Counted from the first letter of the stretch, positions 1 through 6,495 are shown. The stretch: 9,220 bases of DNA from VGOB01 sp034435315 (GCA_034435315.1 DAOTYB010000039.1:1-9220); one strand, 5' to 3'. Notes: generated from the letters alone by a model not told the origin. Numbers and translations are program-made.

Positions 1-903
1 GGCTTGCGCGGTCCCGGCGAACGCCAACTCGAACTCGATCGCCGCGAGATTCGCAATCGCATCGCACATCTCAAAAAACAAATCGAAGAAGTGCGGATGC
101 AACGGCGCGAGCATCGCCGCAAGCGTCAACGCGAGGGGTTGCCGGTTGTCGCGCTCGTCGGTTACACGAACGCCGGCAAATCCACGCTCCTCAACGCGCT
201 CACCGATGCCGGCGTTTTCGTCGCCGACCAGCTCTTTGCAACACTCGATCCGACGACGCGGCGCGTCAAATTGCCGGGCGGCTCGGACGCGCTCTTCACC
301 GACACGGTCGGCTTTATCCAGAAATTGCCGACGCAACTCGTCGCCGCGTTCCGCGCCACACTCGAAGAAATCACCGAAGCGGACCTGCTGCTGCACGTGC
401 TCGATGCGTCGCACCCGAACATCCGCGAACAGGCGCGCGCGGTCGAAGAGACGCTGCGCGAGATTGGCGCGGGCGACAAGCCGATGGTGGTCGCGTTGAA
501 CAAGATGGACAAGTTGGTTCAGGAGGCGGTTGGCAGGTGGCAGGAGGCAGGAGGCGGTAGAGACGCATCGGCGATGCGTCTAGATACATCGGCGATGTGT
601 CTGGTTACACAAGACGAGGTGGTCCGCGCGGCGCACGAGGAATTTTTGCGCGAAGGAAACGCAGTCCGCATCTCCGCGCTGACAGGGCAGGGGCTAGACC
701 AGTTGCTCGCGCTCGTCGAGCAGACGCTGGCAGAGGAGATGGTCGCGGTGCGCGTGCACATTCCGTATCGCGCGAACGAACTCGTCGCGCTGTTTCACCA
801 GCGCGGCATCGTCACGCGCGAAGAGTTCACCGAGCGCGGCACACTCATCGAGGGCAGAATTGCGCGGAATCTGGTGGCGCGTCTGGCGCGGTTTCGGGTG
901 TGA
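1..903 (+). CDS. hflX: GTPase HflX, 3' portion (5' end outside window)
   Basis: HflX is a translational GTPase of the Obg-HflX superfamily that binds the 50S subunit and splits or rescues stalled ribosomes. The frame is open from base 1, and the first residues (GLRGPGERQLELDRR) are the conserved glycine-rich linker after the N-terminal HflX domain. The true start is therefore upstream and roughly the first third of the protein is missing. A basic coiled-coil stretch follows, then the G domain: G1 GYTNAGKS (nt 160-183), G3 DTVGF (301-315), G4 NKMD (499-510) and G5 SAL (673-681). The C-terminus ends normally after a short HflX tail (stop TGA 901-903). About 30 extra residues (nt 520-609), rich in repeat-derived sequence, sit between G4 and G5; the frame is kept. 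The gene faces the Fe-S carrier gene and shares a terminator with it. Family assignment is secure; retained activity despite the insertion is inference. Confidence 0.95.
   Translation, partial: GLRGPGERQLELDRREIRNRIAHLKKQIEEVRMQRREHRRKRQREGLPVVALVGYTNAGKSTLLNALTDAGVFVADQLFATLDPTTRRVKLPGGSDALFTDTVGFIQKLPTQLVAAFRATLEEITEADLLLHVLDASHPNIREQARAVEETLREIGAGDKPMVVALNKMDKLVQEAVGRWQEAGGGRDASAMRLDTSAMCLVTQDEVVRAAHEEFLREGNAVRISALTGQGLDQLLALVEQTLAEEMVAVRVHIPYRANELVALFHQRGIVTREEFTERGTLIEGRIARNLVARLARFRV
520..609 (+). repeat. Repeat-derived in-frame insertion inside hflX
   Basis: This 90-nt stretch has two parts. The first (520-558) is a purine-rich tract whose ends are an 11-bp direct repeat CAGGAGGCGGT (520-530 and 548-558). 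The second is two tandem 21-bp palindromes, 561-581 (AGACGCATC, GGC, GATGCGTCT, perfect) and 582-602 (AGATACATC, GGC, GATGTGTCT, one mismatch). Each 21-bp unit equals seven codons, so the palindromes translate as the doublet DASAMRL-DTSAMCL without breaking the frame. HflX relatives, from general knowledge, have only a short loop here between NKxD and the SAL motif. The exact insertion ends are my estimate. Confidence 0.75.
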
Positions 904-959
904 GGTTTTTATCCATTGCCGCAGAACTCGTTGAACAGATGATTACCGTGCAATTACAC

Positions 960-1002
960 AAAAACAGACACCAGGCTTTCTAGCGACCTGGTGTCTGTTT
1001 TT
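960..1002. terminator. Bidirectional intrinsic terminator between hflX and the Fe-S carrier gene
   Basis: A perfect 16-bp inverted repeat: left arm AAAAACAGACACCAGG (960-975), 11-nt loop (976-986), right arm CCTGGTGTCTGTTTTT (987-1002). It is followed on the plus strand by two more T. The stem carries A-tracts and T-tracts on both sides, so it can act on either strand. It abuts the TAA stop (1003-1005) of the minus-strand gene and lies 56 bp after the hflX stop, which fits convergent transcription. Confidence 0.9.
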
Positions 1003-1383
1003 TTAGTGTCCACAGCAACTGCTCGTTGCACTGCCACACGAGGAGCAAGCATTGACCGCGTTCGGATTTTCGATCTTGAAACCACTCCCGTGCGGACCCT
1101 CAACGTAATCTACGATCGCGCCGTCAAGATACAGCGCGCTTTGCGCGTCAAGATAGACGCGCGTTCCCTGCGATTCGAAAACAAAATCCCCTTCTTCGGT
1201 TTTGTTTTCAAACGCCAGTCCGTATTGCAAGCCCGAACAGCCCACGCCAGCGACATAGACGCGCAAGCCATAACCCACCAGGCTCTTTTCAGCCATCAGC
1301 GCCTGGATTTTTTGTGCTGCCAGCGGCGTCAACACCACCATCGCTTTGAGCGTATCGCTAGCGGGTTGGACATTTGTTTGCAT
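1003..1383 (-). CDS. A-type iron-sulfur cluster carrier (IscA/ErpA/SufA family)
   Basis: Small HesB/IscA-fold scaffold protein that receives Fe-S clusters and passes them to apo-proteins in the cytoplasm. The three family cysteines are present: one in GVGCSGLQYGL (Cys49) and two in the C-terminal CSSCG (Cys113, Cys116). The protein is 126 residues from ATG 1383. A GTG two codons earlier (1389) is also in frame. The strong AAGGAGG (1394-1400) is 10 nt from the ATG and 4 nt from the GTG, so the start is not fully settled. A serine- and cysteine-rich tail, ending CCGH, extends beyond the last family cysteine. IscA, ErpA and SufA cannot be told apart from sequence alone, so no symbol is given. 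It follows a SufR-like regulator gene on the same strand after a 262-bp repeat-filled gap, which suggests an Fe-S theme, and ends at a strong terminator. Confidence 0.93.
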   Translation of the reverse strand: MQTNVQPASDTLKAMVVLTPLAAQKIQALMAEKSLVGYGLRVYVAGVGCSGLQYGLAFENKTEEGDFVFESQGTRVYLDAQSALYLDGAIVDYVEGPHGSGFKIENPNAVNACSSCGSATSSCCGH

Positions 1384-1423
1384 GGTCACACTTCCTCCTT
1401 AAAATAAGATATTTTGGGTAACG

Positions 1424-1614
1424 ACTGCTCAGCCCCCGAGCATTGCGCGCTGTCGGTTGGAAACCGACGGCTAAACGCAAGCCGCTGACTGAGCCTGAAT
1501 TTCGCGTCGTTGTAGGAGCGAAAAATCTTTCGTCCCTACGGGAACAACCCCACTCATCCCCCTGCCCCCTTCACTCCCCGCTTTGCGGGGAGTGAAGGGG
1601 GGTAATGGGAGTGG
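1424..1614. repeat. Composite interspersed repeat, copy 1
   Basis: A second, partial copy starts at 9049 in the same orientation. Module A (about 1424-1504) has an outer stem GCTCAG/CTGAGC (1427-1432 with 1489-1494), an inner perfect hairpin GTCGGTT-GGA-AACCGAC (1452-1468) and a smaller CGGCT/AGCCG hairpin (1468-1484), so it can fold as a branched structure. Module B (1512-1539) is an imperfect palindrome, GTAGGAGCGAAA with TTTCGTCCCTAC, absent from copy 2. Module C (about 1544-1614) starts ACCCCACTCATCCCCCTGCC and contains a perfect 17-bp stem (1565-1581 with 1585-1601, loop TTT). No ORF is credible here. It is probably a non-autonomous mobile or REP-like repeat, by inference. Confidence 0.85.
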
Positions 1615-1615
1615 T

Positions 1616-1650
1616 GGTGATGGCGGGCGGCTTCGCCGCCCGCCATCACC
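1616..1650. repeat. Perfect GC-rich hairpin overlapping the end of the regulator gene
   Basis: Left arm GGTGATGGCGGGCGGC (1616-1631), loop TTC, right arm GCCGCCCGCCATCACC (1635-1650): a perfect 16-bp stem. The last codon (TGG) and stop (TGA, 1646-1648) of the minus-strand regulator gene lie in the right arm. No T-run follows on either strand, so it is not a classical intrinsic terminator. It may pause transcription or stabilise the 3' end of the operon mRNA. It directly abuts the composite repeat. Confidence 0.8.
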
Positions 1651-2281
1651 AACTTCCCTGAACAACAAACAGGCACTCGGCATCGTGTTGCGCGAGGCAG
1701 TGGGTCATCTTGAGCGGCACCTGCAACAGCGTGCTGATGAGGGCAAGGTCCAACTGACAGACGGCGCGCTGTTGACGCGCAAGACACTGATAGGGACAAT
1801 GCCCCACGCGCACGAGCCAGTCGCCCTCCTTTTTTTCCCACCGCGCCGCATAGCCGCGCGCACACAAAAAATCTACCGCGCGCGACAGGCGCGTCGCCAA
1901 ACGTGTCCGCCCGCGCGGGAGCGGCGTGGTCTTTGCCAGACGTTGCCCGATGCGACTGAGCACGGCGCGCAGTTCGCGCACGCCATAGGTGCGCGCCACT
2001 TCTTCTAGTACCTGTGCTGCCAGCCATTCGGACTGTTGGGGCAAATACGTATGCGCGCGCGCCGTGAGTGCGTACACGCGTTGCGGACGCCCCACGCGAG
2101 CGCGCGGCGACGCTGGATGCGACTCGATCAACCCCTCGGTATGCAACACGCGCAAATGGTAACGGAGTGCCAGCGGTGACCGTTCCGCCGCGCGCGCCAG
2201 TTCGTCCAGCGTCAGCGGTCCGCGCTGACTGAGCGTGTGCAGAATGACTTGACGTGGATGAGAGGACAACACAGAACTCAC
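1646..2281 (-). CDS. SufR-like (COG2345) winged-helix transcriptional regulator with cysteine cluster
   Basis: Predicted cytoplasmic repressor, 211 residues. Residues 8-75 form an ArsR/MarR-like winged helix (HPRQVILHTLSQRGPLTLDE, then RYHLRVLHTEGLIE and the wing RVGRPQRVYALT). The C-terminal half has the family signature HCPYQCLARQ followed by VCQLDLALISTLL and a late HCLAQHDAEC, giving Cys162, Cys166, Cys175, Cys195 and Cys203 as candidate ligands. In SufR relatives equivalent cysteines hold an Fe-S cluster and the protein represses the suf genes. The exact spacing here may differ, so the ligand and target are inference. The start is GTG 2279-2281, overlapping the smpB stop as GTGA, which indicates translational coupling. 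An A-type Fe-S carrier gene lies next downstream on the same strand. The final residues come from the hairpin at 1616-1650. Confidence 0.85.
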   Translation of the reverse strand: MSSVLSSHPRQVILHTLSQRGPLTLDELARAAERSPLALRYHLRVLHTEGLIESHPASPRARVGRPQRVYALTARAHTYLPQQSEWLAAQVLEEVARTYGVRELRAVLSRIGQRLAKTTPLPRGRTRLATRLSRAVDFLCARGYAARWEKKEGDWLVRVGHCPYQCLARQQRAVCQLDLALISTLLQVPLKMTHCLAQHDAECLFVVQGSW

Positions 2282-2736
2282 ACGCCTCCGCGCGCTTTGA
2301 GGGCGCGTTCCATCTCGCGTGCCGCCTCGCGTTTGCTAATCGCGTCGCGTTTGTCGTATTGTCGCTTGCCGCGTGCGAGACCTATCTCCACCTTGACGCG
2401 ATTTTTCTTCAGATACATTCGTAGCGGAACCAGCGTGTAGCCTTTCTCCTGCACGCGTCCGTACAAGCGATGGATTTCGCGACGATGTAACAACAACTTG
2501 CGGTCACGATACGGGTCCACATTTTGCCGACTGGCAGGTTCGTACGGCGCGATATGCGTGTTGAGTAGCCACACTTCGCCATTCTTCACCTGCGCGTAAC
2601 TATCTCGCAGATTGACGCTACCCGCGCGCACCGATTTGATTTCCGTCCCCGTCAGCGCAATGCCGGCTTCGTACGTCTCTTCGATATAATAATCGTGATA
2701 GGCTTTGCGATTGGTAGCAAGCGTTTTTTCACCCAT
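2278..2736 (-). CDS. smpB: SsrA (tmRNA)-binding protein SmpB
   Basis: SmpB delivers tmRNA to ribosomes stalled on broken mRNAs, so that the nascent protein gains a degradation tag. The 152-residue length is normal. Recognisable family blocks, in order, are TNRKAYHDYYIEETYEAGI, LTGTEIKSVRAGSVNLRDSY, the HIAPYE...HRREI region, PLRMYLKKNRVKVEIGLARG, and the basic C-terminal tail KRQYDKRDAISKREAAREME that enters the mRNA channel. The start ATG (2734-2736) matches the family N-terminus; only a weak GGTGG precedes it. It lies 31 bp after an S41 protease gene and overlaps the next gene by 4 bp, so it is an internal cistron of the protease operon. The tmRNA gene itself was not seen in this window. 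Confidence 0.97.
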   Translation of the reverse strand: MGEKTLATNRKAYHDYYIEETYEAGIALTGTEIKSVRAGSVNLRDSYAQVKNGEVWLLNTHIAPYEPASRQNVDPYRDRKLLLHRREIHRLYGRVQEKGYTLVPLRMYLKKNRVKVEIGLARGKRQYDKRDAISKREAAREMERALKARGGV

Positions 2737-2767
2737 CGTGAATCCACCACGCGCGACGCGCCAGACG

Positions 2768-3970
2768 CTATCGGCGATCTTGCAGAAATTTCACCGCCGC
2801 GTCGAGTTGTGGATCGCGTCGGGTGGCAACATCGTCTTCCGTCATTTCTACGACAAGGTGCGGCACAACGCCCACACCGTTGATTTCGTCACCGTTGGGG
2901 CTGAAAAAGCGCGCGATCGTGACACGCAGTTCGGACTTGTCGCTCAAGGCGTGAATGTTTTGCACCGAACCCTTGCCGAACGTCTTGACGCCGACAAGCG
3001 TCGCGCGCTGATGATCTTTGAGCGCGGCAGCCACAATCTCAGTGCCGCTTGCCGAACCACTATCAATCAGTACGACCAGCGGAATCTCGGTCGCGATGCC
3101 ACCCCCGCGCGCGCGATACTCGCGCGTAGCACCGCTCTTGTCTCTTTGCGTCAGCACGATTCGCCCCGCGGGCAAAAATTGACTTGCCACCTCCACCGCC
3201 GTCGAGAGATAGCCGCCGGGATTGCGCCGCAAATCCAGCACCAGGCCTGTGGGCTGCTCGGCGAGCAACTCGCGCAGCGCGGCGCGCAACTCGTCGGTGG
3301 CTGGACCACCAAACTGATTCAGACGCACATACGCAATCCGCGTGCCCTCGATCATCCGCGACTCGACAAAGGGGGTGCGAATCGTGTCGCGCACAATCGT
3401 CACCTGAAACGGTGCCTGATTGCCGCGCTGGATCGTCAGCGTGACTGGCGTCCCTTTGGGTCCGCGAATGAGCGAGATGGCTTCGGTAATGTCCATATTG
3501 CGAATCGGCGTATCGTCCACCTGCAGGATGATGTCGTTGGGTAACAAGCCGGCGCGCTCAGCGGGTGTGCCTTTGATCGGCGCTACGATGACAAGACGTC
3601 CTTCGCGCATCTCCACCGTCGCGCCAATCCCTTCGAACGCGCCTTCCAGACTGGTGCGCGAAATCGCCGCGCGTCGCGCGTCCACGAACGCGGTATGTGG
3701 ATCGCCCAGCGCGCGCACCATCCCCGCCACCGAGCCATTGACAAGGGTATCGGGGTCCACCGGTCCCTTGTAGAAATCGCGTTGAATCAGTGCCCACGCT
3801 TCAAACAGGAGCGGGATGTCCGCTTTCCATTCGGCGGGCGCGCCACCATCAGGCGGTAGGGGCGGGGGAAAGAAGACGCGGCTTGCTGCGTAGCCACCTC
3901 CAAATGCCCCTGTCACCAAAAGTGTGGCAAACAACGTCATCAAGATTATTCGTACGATTCGCTGCAACAC
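2768..3970 (-). CDS. S41 carboxy-terminal processing protease with PDZ domain (paralogue 1)
   Basis: CtpA/Prc-family serine protease that cleaves proteins at or near their C-termini outside the cytoplasmic membrane. It has 400 residues: an uncleaved membrane anchor (about 6-30), a proline-rich linker (FFPPPLPPDGG), an N-terminal helical region with the GDPHTAFVD block (89-97), a PDZ domain (about 113-196, carrying AERAGLLPNDIILQVDD) and the S41 core (about 210-375). The catalytic pair is Ser308 in GSASGTE and Lys333 in TFGKG, 25 residues apart as in E. coli Prc. The usual SASASE is SASGTE here. LDLRRNPGGYL is conserved. The GTG start (3968-3970) has GAGG 5 nt upstream. It aligns without gaps to paralogue 2, with about two thirds of residues identical by hand count (roughly 266 of 399). 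The preceding gene ends 15 bp upstream and smpB follows after 31 bp. Confidence 0.95.
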   Translation of the reverse strand: MLQRIVRIILMTLFATLLVTGAFGGGYAASRVFFPPPLPPDGGAPAEWKADIPLLFEAWALIQRDFYKGPVDPDTLVNGSVAGMVRALGDPHTAFVDARRAAISRTSLEGAFEGIGATVEMREGRLVIVAPIKGTPAERAGLLPNDIILQVDDTPIRNMDITEAISLIRGPKGTPVTLTIQRGNQAPFQVTIVRDTIRTPFVESRMIEGTRIAYVRLNQFGGPATDELRAALRELLAEQPTGLVLDLRRNPGGYLSTAVEVASQFLPAGRIVLTQRDKSGATREYRARGGGIATEIPLVVLIDSGSASGTEIVAAALKDHQRATLVGVKTFGKGSVQNIHALSDKSELRVTIARFFSPNGDEINGVGVVPHLVVEMTEDDVATRRDPQLDAAVKFLQDRR

Positions 3971-3985
3971 ATTGACCTCATTGAC

Positions 3986-5185
3986 TTATTTGCTCATCAA
4001 GAATTTTATGGCGGCATCCAACTGTGGATCACGACGCGCCTCCACATCCTCTTCGGTCATCTCGACGATGAGATGCGGTGTCACCCCCACTTTTTCGATT
4101 TCGTGCCCACCGGGACTGAAAAAGCGCGCCACGCTCACATTCAGTTGCGACTTGTCACTCAGCGTGTACACCTGTTGCACCGAGCCTTTGCCAAAGGTCC
4201 TGGTGCCGATGAGCGTGGCGCGTTCGTGATCCTTGAGCGCGGCGGCAACGATTTCCGAGGCGCTGGCAGAACCTTTGTCAATCAACACCACCAGTGGAAT
4301 TTGCGTTGCCACGCCGCCGCTTTTGGCGCGATAGGTATCGGTGTTACCTTTCTTGCCCTTGACCACAAGCACAATTTGATTGGCCGGGAGGAATTGGCTG
4401 GCAACCTCCACCGCCGCCGGCAAGTAACCACCCGGATTGTTGCGCAGGTCGAGAATCAAGCCGGTGGGATTTTGCGCGCTCATCTCGCGCCATGCGGCGG
4501 CAATCTCGCTGGATGCGGGCGCTCCAAATTCGTTCAGGCGAATATAGCCGATTTTCGTCCCCTCGATCATTCTGGCTTCGACAAACGGAATGCGAATCGT
4601 GTCGCGCGTGATTTCGACGGTGAAGGGTTCCTGCGTCCCGCGCAGGATGAGCAATTTGACCTGTGTGCCCTTGGGACCGCGAATCAGCATCACCGCATCG
4701 GTCACGTCCATATTTTGAATGACCGTGCCATCCACTTGCAGGATAATGTCCTCGGGCCGCAAACCCGCGCGTTCTGCCGGCGAGCCTTTGATGACCGAAA
4801 CGATGGTGAGGCGTCCTTCACGCATCGAGATGGTTGCCCCGATGCCCTCGAACGAACCCTGCATATTCGAACGGATGATTTCGGCGCGACGCGCATCCAC
4901 GAACGTCGTATGCGGATCGCCCAGGGCTTCGAGCATACCACTCACACTGCCATTCACCAGCGTATCGCTATCGAGAGGCGTCTTGTAAAAATCCTGCTGC
5001 ACATAGTTCCACGCTTCCCAGAAGATAGCGATGTGTGGCTTCCATTCGGGAGGCGCGCCACCATCGGCGGGCAACGGCGGCGGAAAAACGGCGCGGCTCA
5101 CCGCAAATCCGCCAGCAAACGCGCCCGCGATCGAGAGCATCAACACGATCGTTGTAAAAACGGAAACAAGGATTTTGCGTATCAT
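3986..5185 (-). CDS. S41 carboxy-terminal processing protease with PDZ domain (paralogue 2)
   Basis: Second of three tandem CtpA-type proteases; 399 residues with the same layout as paralogue 1. It has a membrane anchor (about 4-30), the linker FPPPLPADGG, GDPHTTFVD, a PDZ domain (about 113-196) and the S41 core with LDLRNNPGGYL. Catalytic Ser308 lies in the canonical GSASASE and Lys333 in TFGKG. The ATG start at 5183-5185 fits the N-terminus of its sister protein, but no good Shine-Dalgarno lies on this strand just upstream. It begins 20 bp after the stop of paralogue 3, so re-initiation or coupling is likely. The gap-free match to paralogue 1, including the C-terminal RRDPQLDAA, indicates a fairly recent tandem duplication. 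The natural substrate is unknown. Confidence 0.95.
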   Translation of the reverse strand: MIRKILVSVFTTIVLMLSIAGAFAGGFAVSRAVFPPPLPADGGAPPEWKPHIAIFWEAWNYVQQDFYKTPLDSDTLVNGSVSGMLEALGDPHTTFVDARRAEIIRSNMQGSFEGIGATISMREGRLTIVSVIKGSPAERAGLRPEDIILQVDGTVIQNMDVTDAVMLIRGPKGTQVKLLILRGTQEPFTVEITRDTIRIPFVEARMIEGTKIGYIRLNEFGAPASSEIAAAWREMSAQNPTGLILDLRNNPGGYLPAAVEVASQFLPANQIVLVVKGKKGNTDTYRAKSGGVATQIPLVVLIDKGSASASEIVAAALKDHERATLIGTRTFGKGSVQQVYTLSDKSQLNVSVARFFSPGGHEIEKVGVTPHLIVEMTEEDVEARRDPQLDAAIKFLMSK

Positions 5186-5205
5186 ATGAGCGAAGGAGAG
5201 ATTAC

Positions 5206-6393
5206 TCAGGCGCCTTTCTGCAGGTATTGAATGGCGCGATCGAGTTGCGGGTCGAGTTTCTTTTTGATCGAATCATCGGTGAGTGGAATGGCAATATCGG
5301 GCGCCAAGCCCTTGCCATCCAGCGGTGTTCGTTTGGGCGTGTACCACGTTGCCACCGTGATATGCAATGCCGAACCGTCACTCAACTGTCGAATCACTTG
5401 CACCGAGCCTTTGCCGTACGTTGGTTCACCGATGAGCACGCCGCGTCCGTAATCCTTCAGCGCGCCGGCGATGATTTCCGCCGCGCTGGCAGTGCCACCG
5501 TTGATGAGAACAGCCAGCGGAAGACCTGCCGCTTTGTTCCCTCCGCGCGCGTGGAAGGTTTTTTCGGTCCCATCACGATATTTTTCGTACAACACCACGT
5601 GGTTGGGAACAAAATGCCCGGTGATTTCCAGCACCGGGTCGGGGAACAAGCCGCCCGGATTGTTGCGCAAGTCCAGCACCAGCCCCGTGATTTTTTGTGT
5701 TCTGAGCGTATCGAGCGCGCGCACAAATTCGTTGGCGGTCTCGGCCGTTTCCATCGTAATCTTGATGTAACCGAAGGTAGTGCCGGGCAACACTCTGGCT
5801 TCGACGGTAGGGAGGGGGTATTTTTCTCGCGTCAGTTCGACATCGAACGGTTTGGGTTCACCAATGCGGCGAACGTTCAACACCACTTTGCTCCCGATGG
5901 GACCACGCAGTTGATTGTGTGCTTCCTGTACGGTAATGTCAAAGGGCACCAGTTTGTCGTTGATTTTCAAGATGAGATCGCCCGCGCGCAGACCGGCTTT
6001 ATCGGCAGGCGAACCGGAAATCGGTGCGACGATCGTCAGGGTATGCTCGCGCACATCGAGGTTGAGTCCAACATCACCTGTTTCGCCTTTGAGATTCTCT
6101 TGCTCCTGCTTTGCGGGTATGGGGTCAACCAGAACAGTATGCGGGTCACCGAGGGATTGCAGCATCCCACGCATCGCGCCGCGCGTGAGCGTCGGTTTAT
6201 CGGGTATGGTGCCGTAGAATTCGTTCTGGATAATGCGCCACGACTCCCAGAACAACGTGAACCGCTGGGGCACCTGGGTGCGGGGAGTCGTTTGGGCTTG
6301 ATAGTAGTTGACCCCAAAGCCAGCCAGAAAAGCCAGCACCAGAACGAGAAGGGTGAGTAACAAGCCAATCACAAATCTGAGGAGTGTACGCAT
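5206..6393 (-). CDS. S41 carboxy-terminal processing protease with PDZ domain (paralogue 3, operon-leading)
   Basis: First gene of the operon and the most divergent of the three proteases; 395 residues from ATG 6391-6393. An earlier in-frame ATG (6444) lies upstream of the predicted transcription start, whereas the ATG at 6393 has a GAAAGGA Shine-Dalgarno about 7 nt away and places the hydrophobic anchor (about 4-28) at the N-terminus. The PDZ domain is about 107-190 (GSPADKAGLRAGDLILKIND). The S41 core has LDLRNNPGGLF, catalytic Ser303 in GGTASAAE and Lys328 in TYGKG, again 25 residues apart. It lacks the PPPLP linker of the other two. The C-terminus DPQLDRAIQYL is shared with them. A membrane-anchored, outward-facing protease is predicted; the substrate is unknown. 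Confidence 0.95.
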   Translation of the reverse strand: MRTLLRFVIGLLLTLLVLVLAFLAGFGVNYYQAQTTPRTQVPQRFTLFWESWRIIQNEFYGTIPDKPTLTRGAMRGMLQSLGDPHTVLVDPIPAKQEQENLKGETGDVGLNLDVREHTLTIVAPISGSPADKAGLRAGDLILKINDKLVPFDITVQEAHNQLRGPIGSKVVLNVRRIGEPKPFDVELTREKYPLPTVEARVLPGTTFGYIKITMETAETANEFVRALDTLRTQKITGLVLDLRNNPGGLFPDPVLEITGHFVPNHVVLYEKYRDGTEKTFHARGGNKAAGLPLAVLINGGTASAAEIIAGALKDYGRGVLIGEPTYGKGSVQVIRQLSDGSALHITVATWYTPKRTPLDGKGLAPDIAIPLTDDSIKKKLDPQLDRAIQYLQKGA

Positions 6394-6435
6394 CGCCGTC
6401 CTTTCGTTAGTGCGCCAATATCCAATTGCCTGTGC

Positions 6436-6464
6436 ATTGTACACGATACTGTGGAATTGGTCAA
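6436..6464 (-). promoter_or_regulatory. Predicted sigma-70-type promoter of the S41-smpB operon
   Basis: On the minus strand, -35 TTGACC (6464-6459), a 17-bp spacer and -10 TACAAT (6441-6436), each one base from consensus. Initiation would fall near 6429, leaving a leader of about 35 nt with a GAAAGGA ribosome site before ATG 6393. It lies back-to-back with the recombinase promoter; the two -35 boxes are 31 bp apart, so a shared operator is possible. Confidence 0.72.
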
Positions 6465-6495
6465 TGGGCTGGGTGCGGTTTTCGGAACCTAAAAT

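Noticed and set aside
1424..1504. Branched module A considered as a tRNA or riboswitch
   Set aside because: No CCA-end, anticodon or T-loop signature and no known riboswitch core were recognised; a near-identical copy 7.6 kb away points to a repeat.
1554..2027. 157-residue minus-strand frame overlapping the regulator and the repeat
   Set aside because: It runs in another frame of a convincing winged-helix gene and continues through hairpins; no domain or ribosome site supports it.
2705..6360. Long plus-strand open frames (2705-3544, 4073-5230, 5227-6360) opposite the protease genes
   Set aside because: They mirror the three paralogous proteases, have histidine/arginine-rich non-domain sequence, and resemble each other only because the sense genes do.
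6394..6444. Upstream in-frame start for protease paralogue 3 at 6444 (17 extra residues)
   Set aside because: It precedes the predicted transcription start near 6429, lacks a ribosome site and would displace the membrane anchor; ATG 6393 has a good Shine-Dalgarno.
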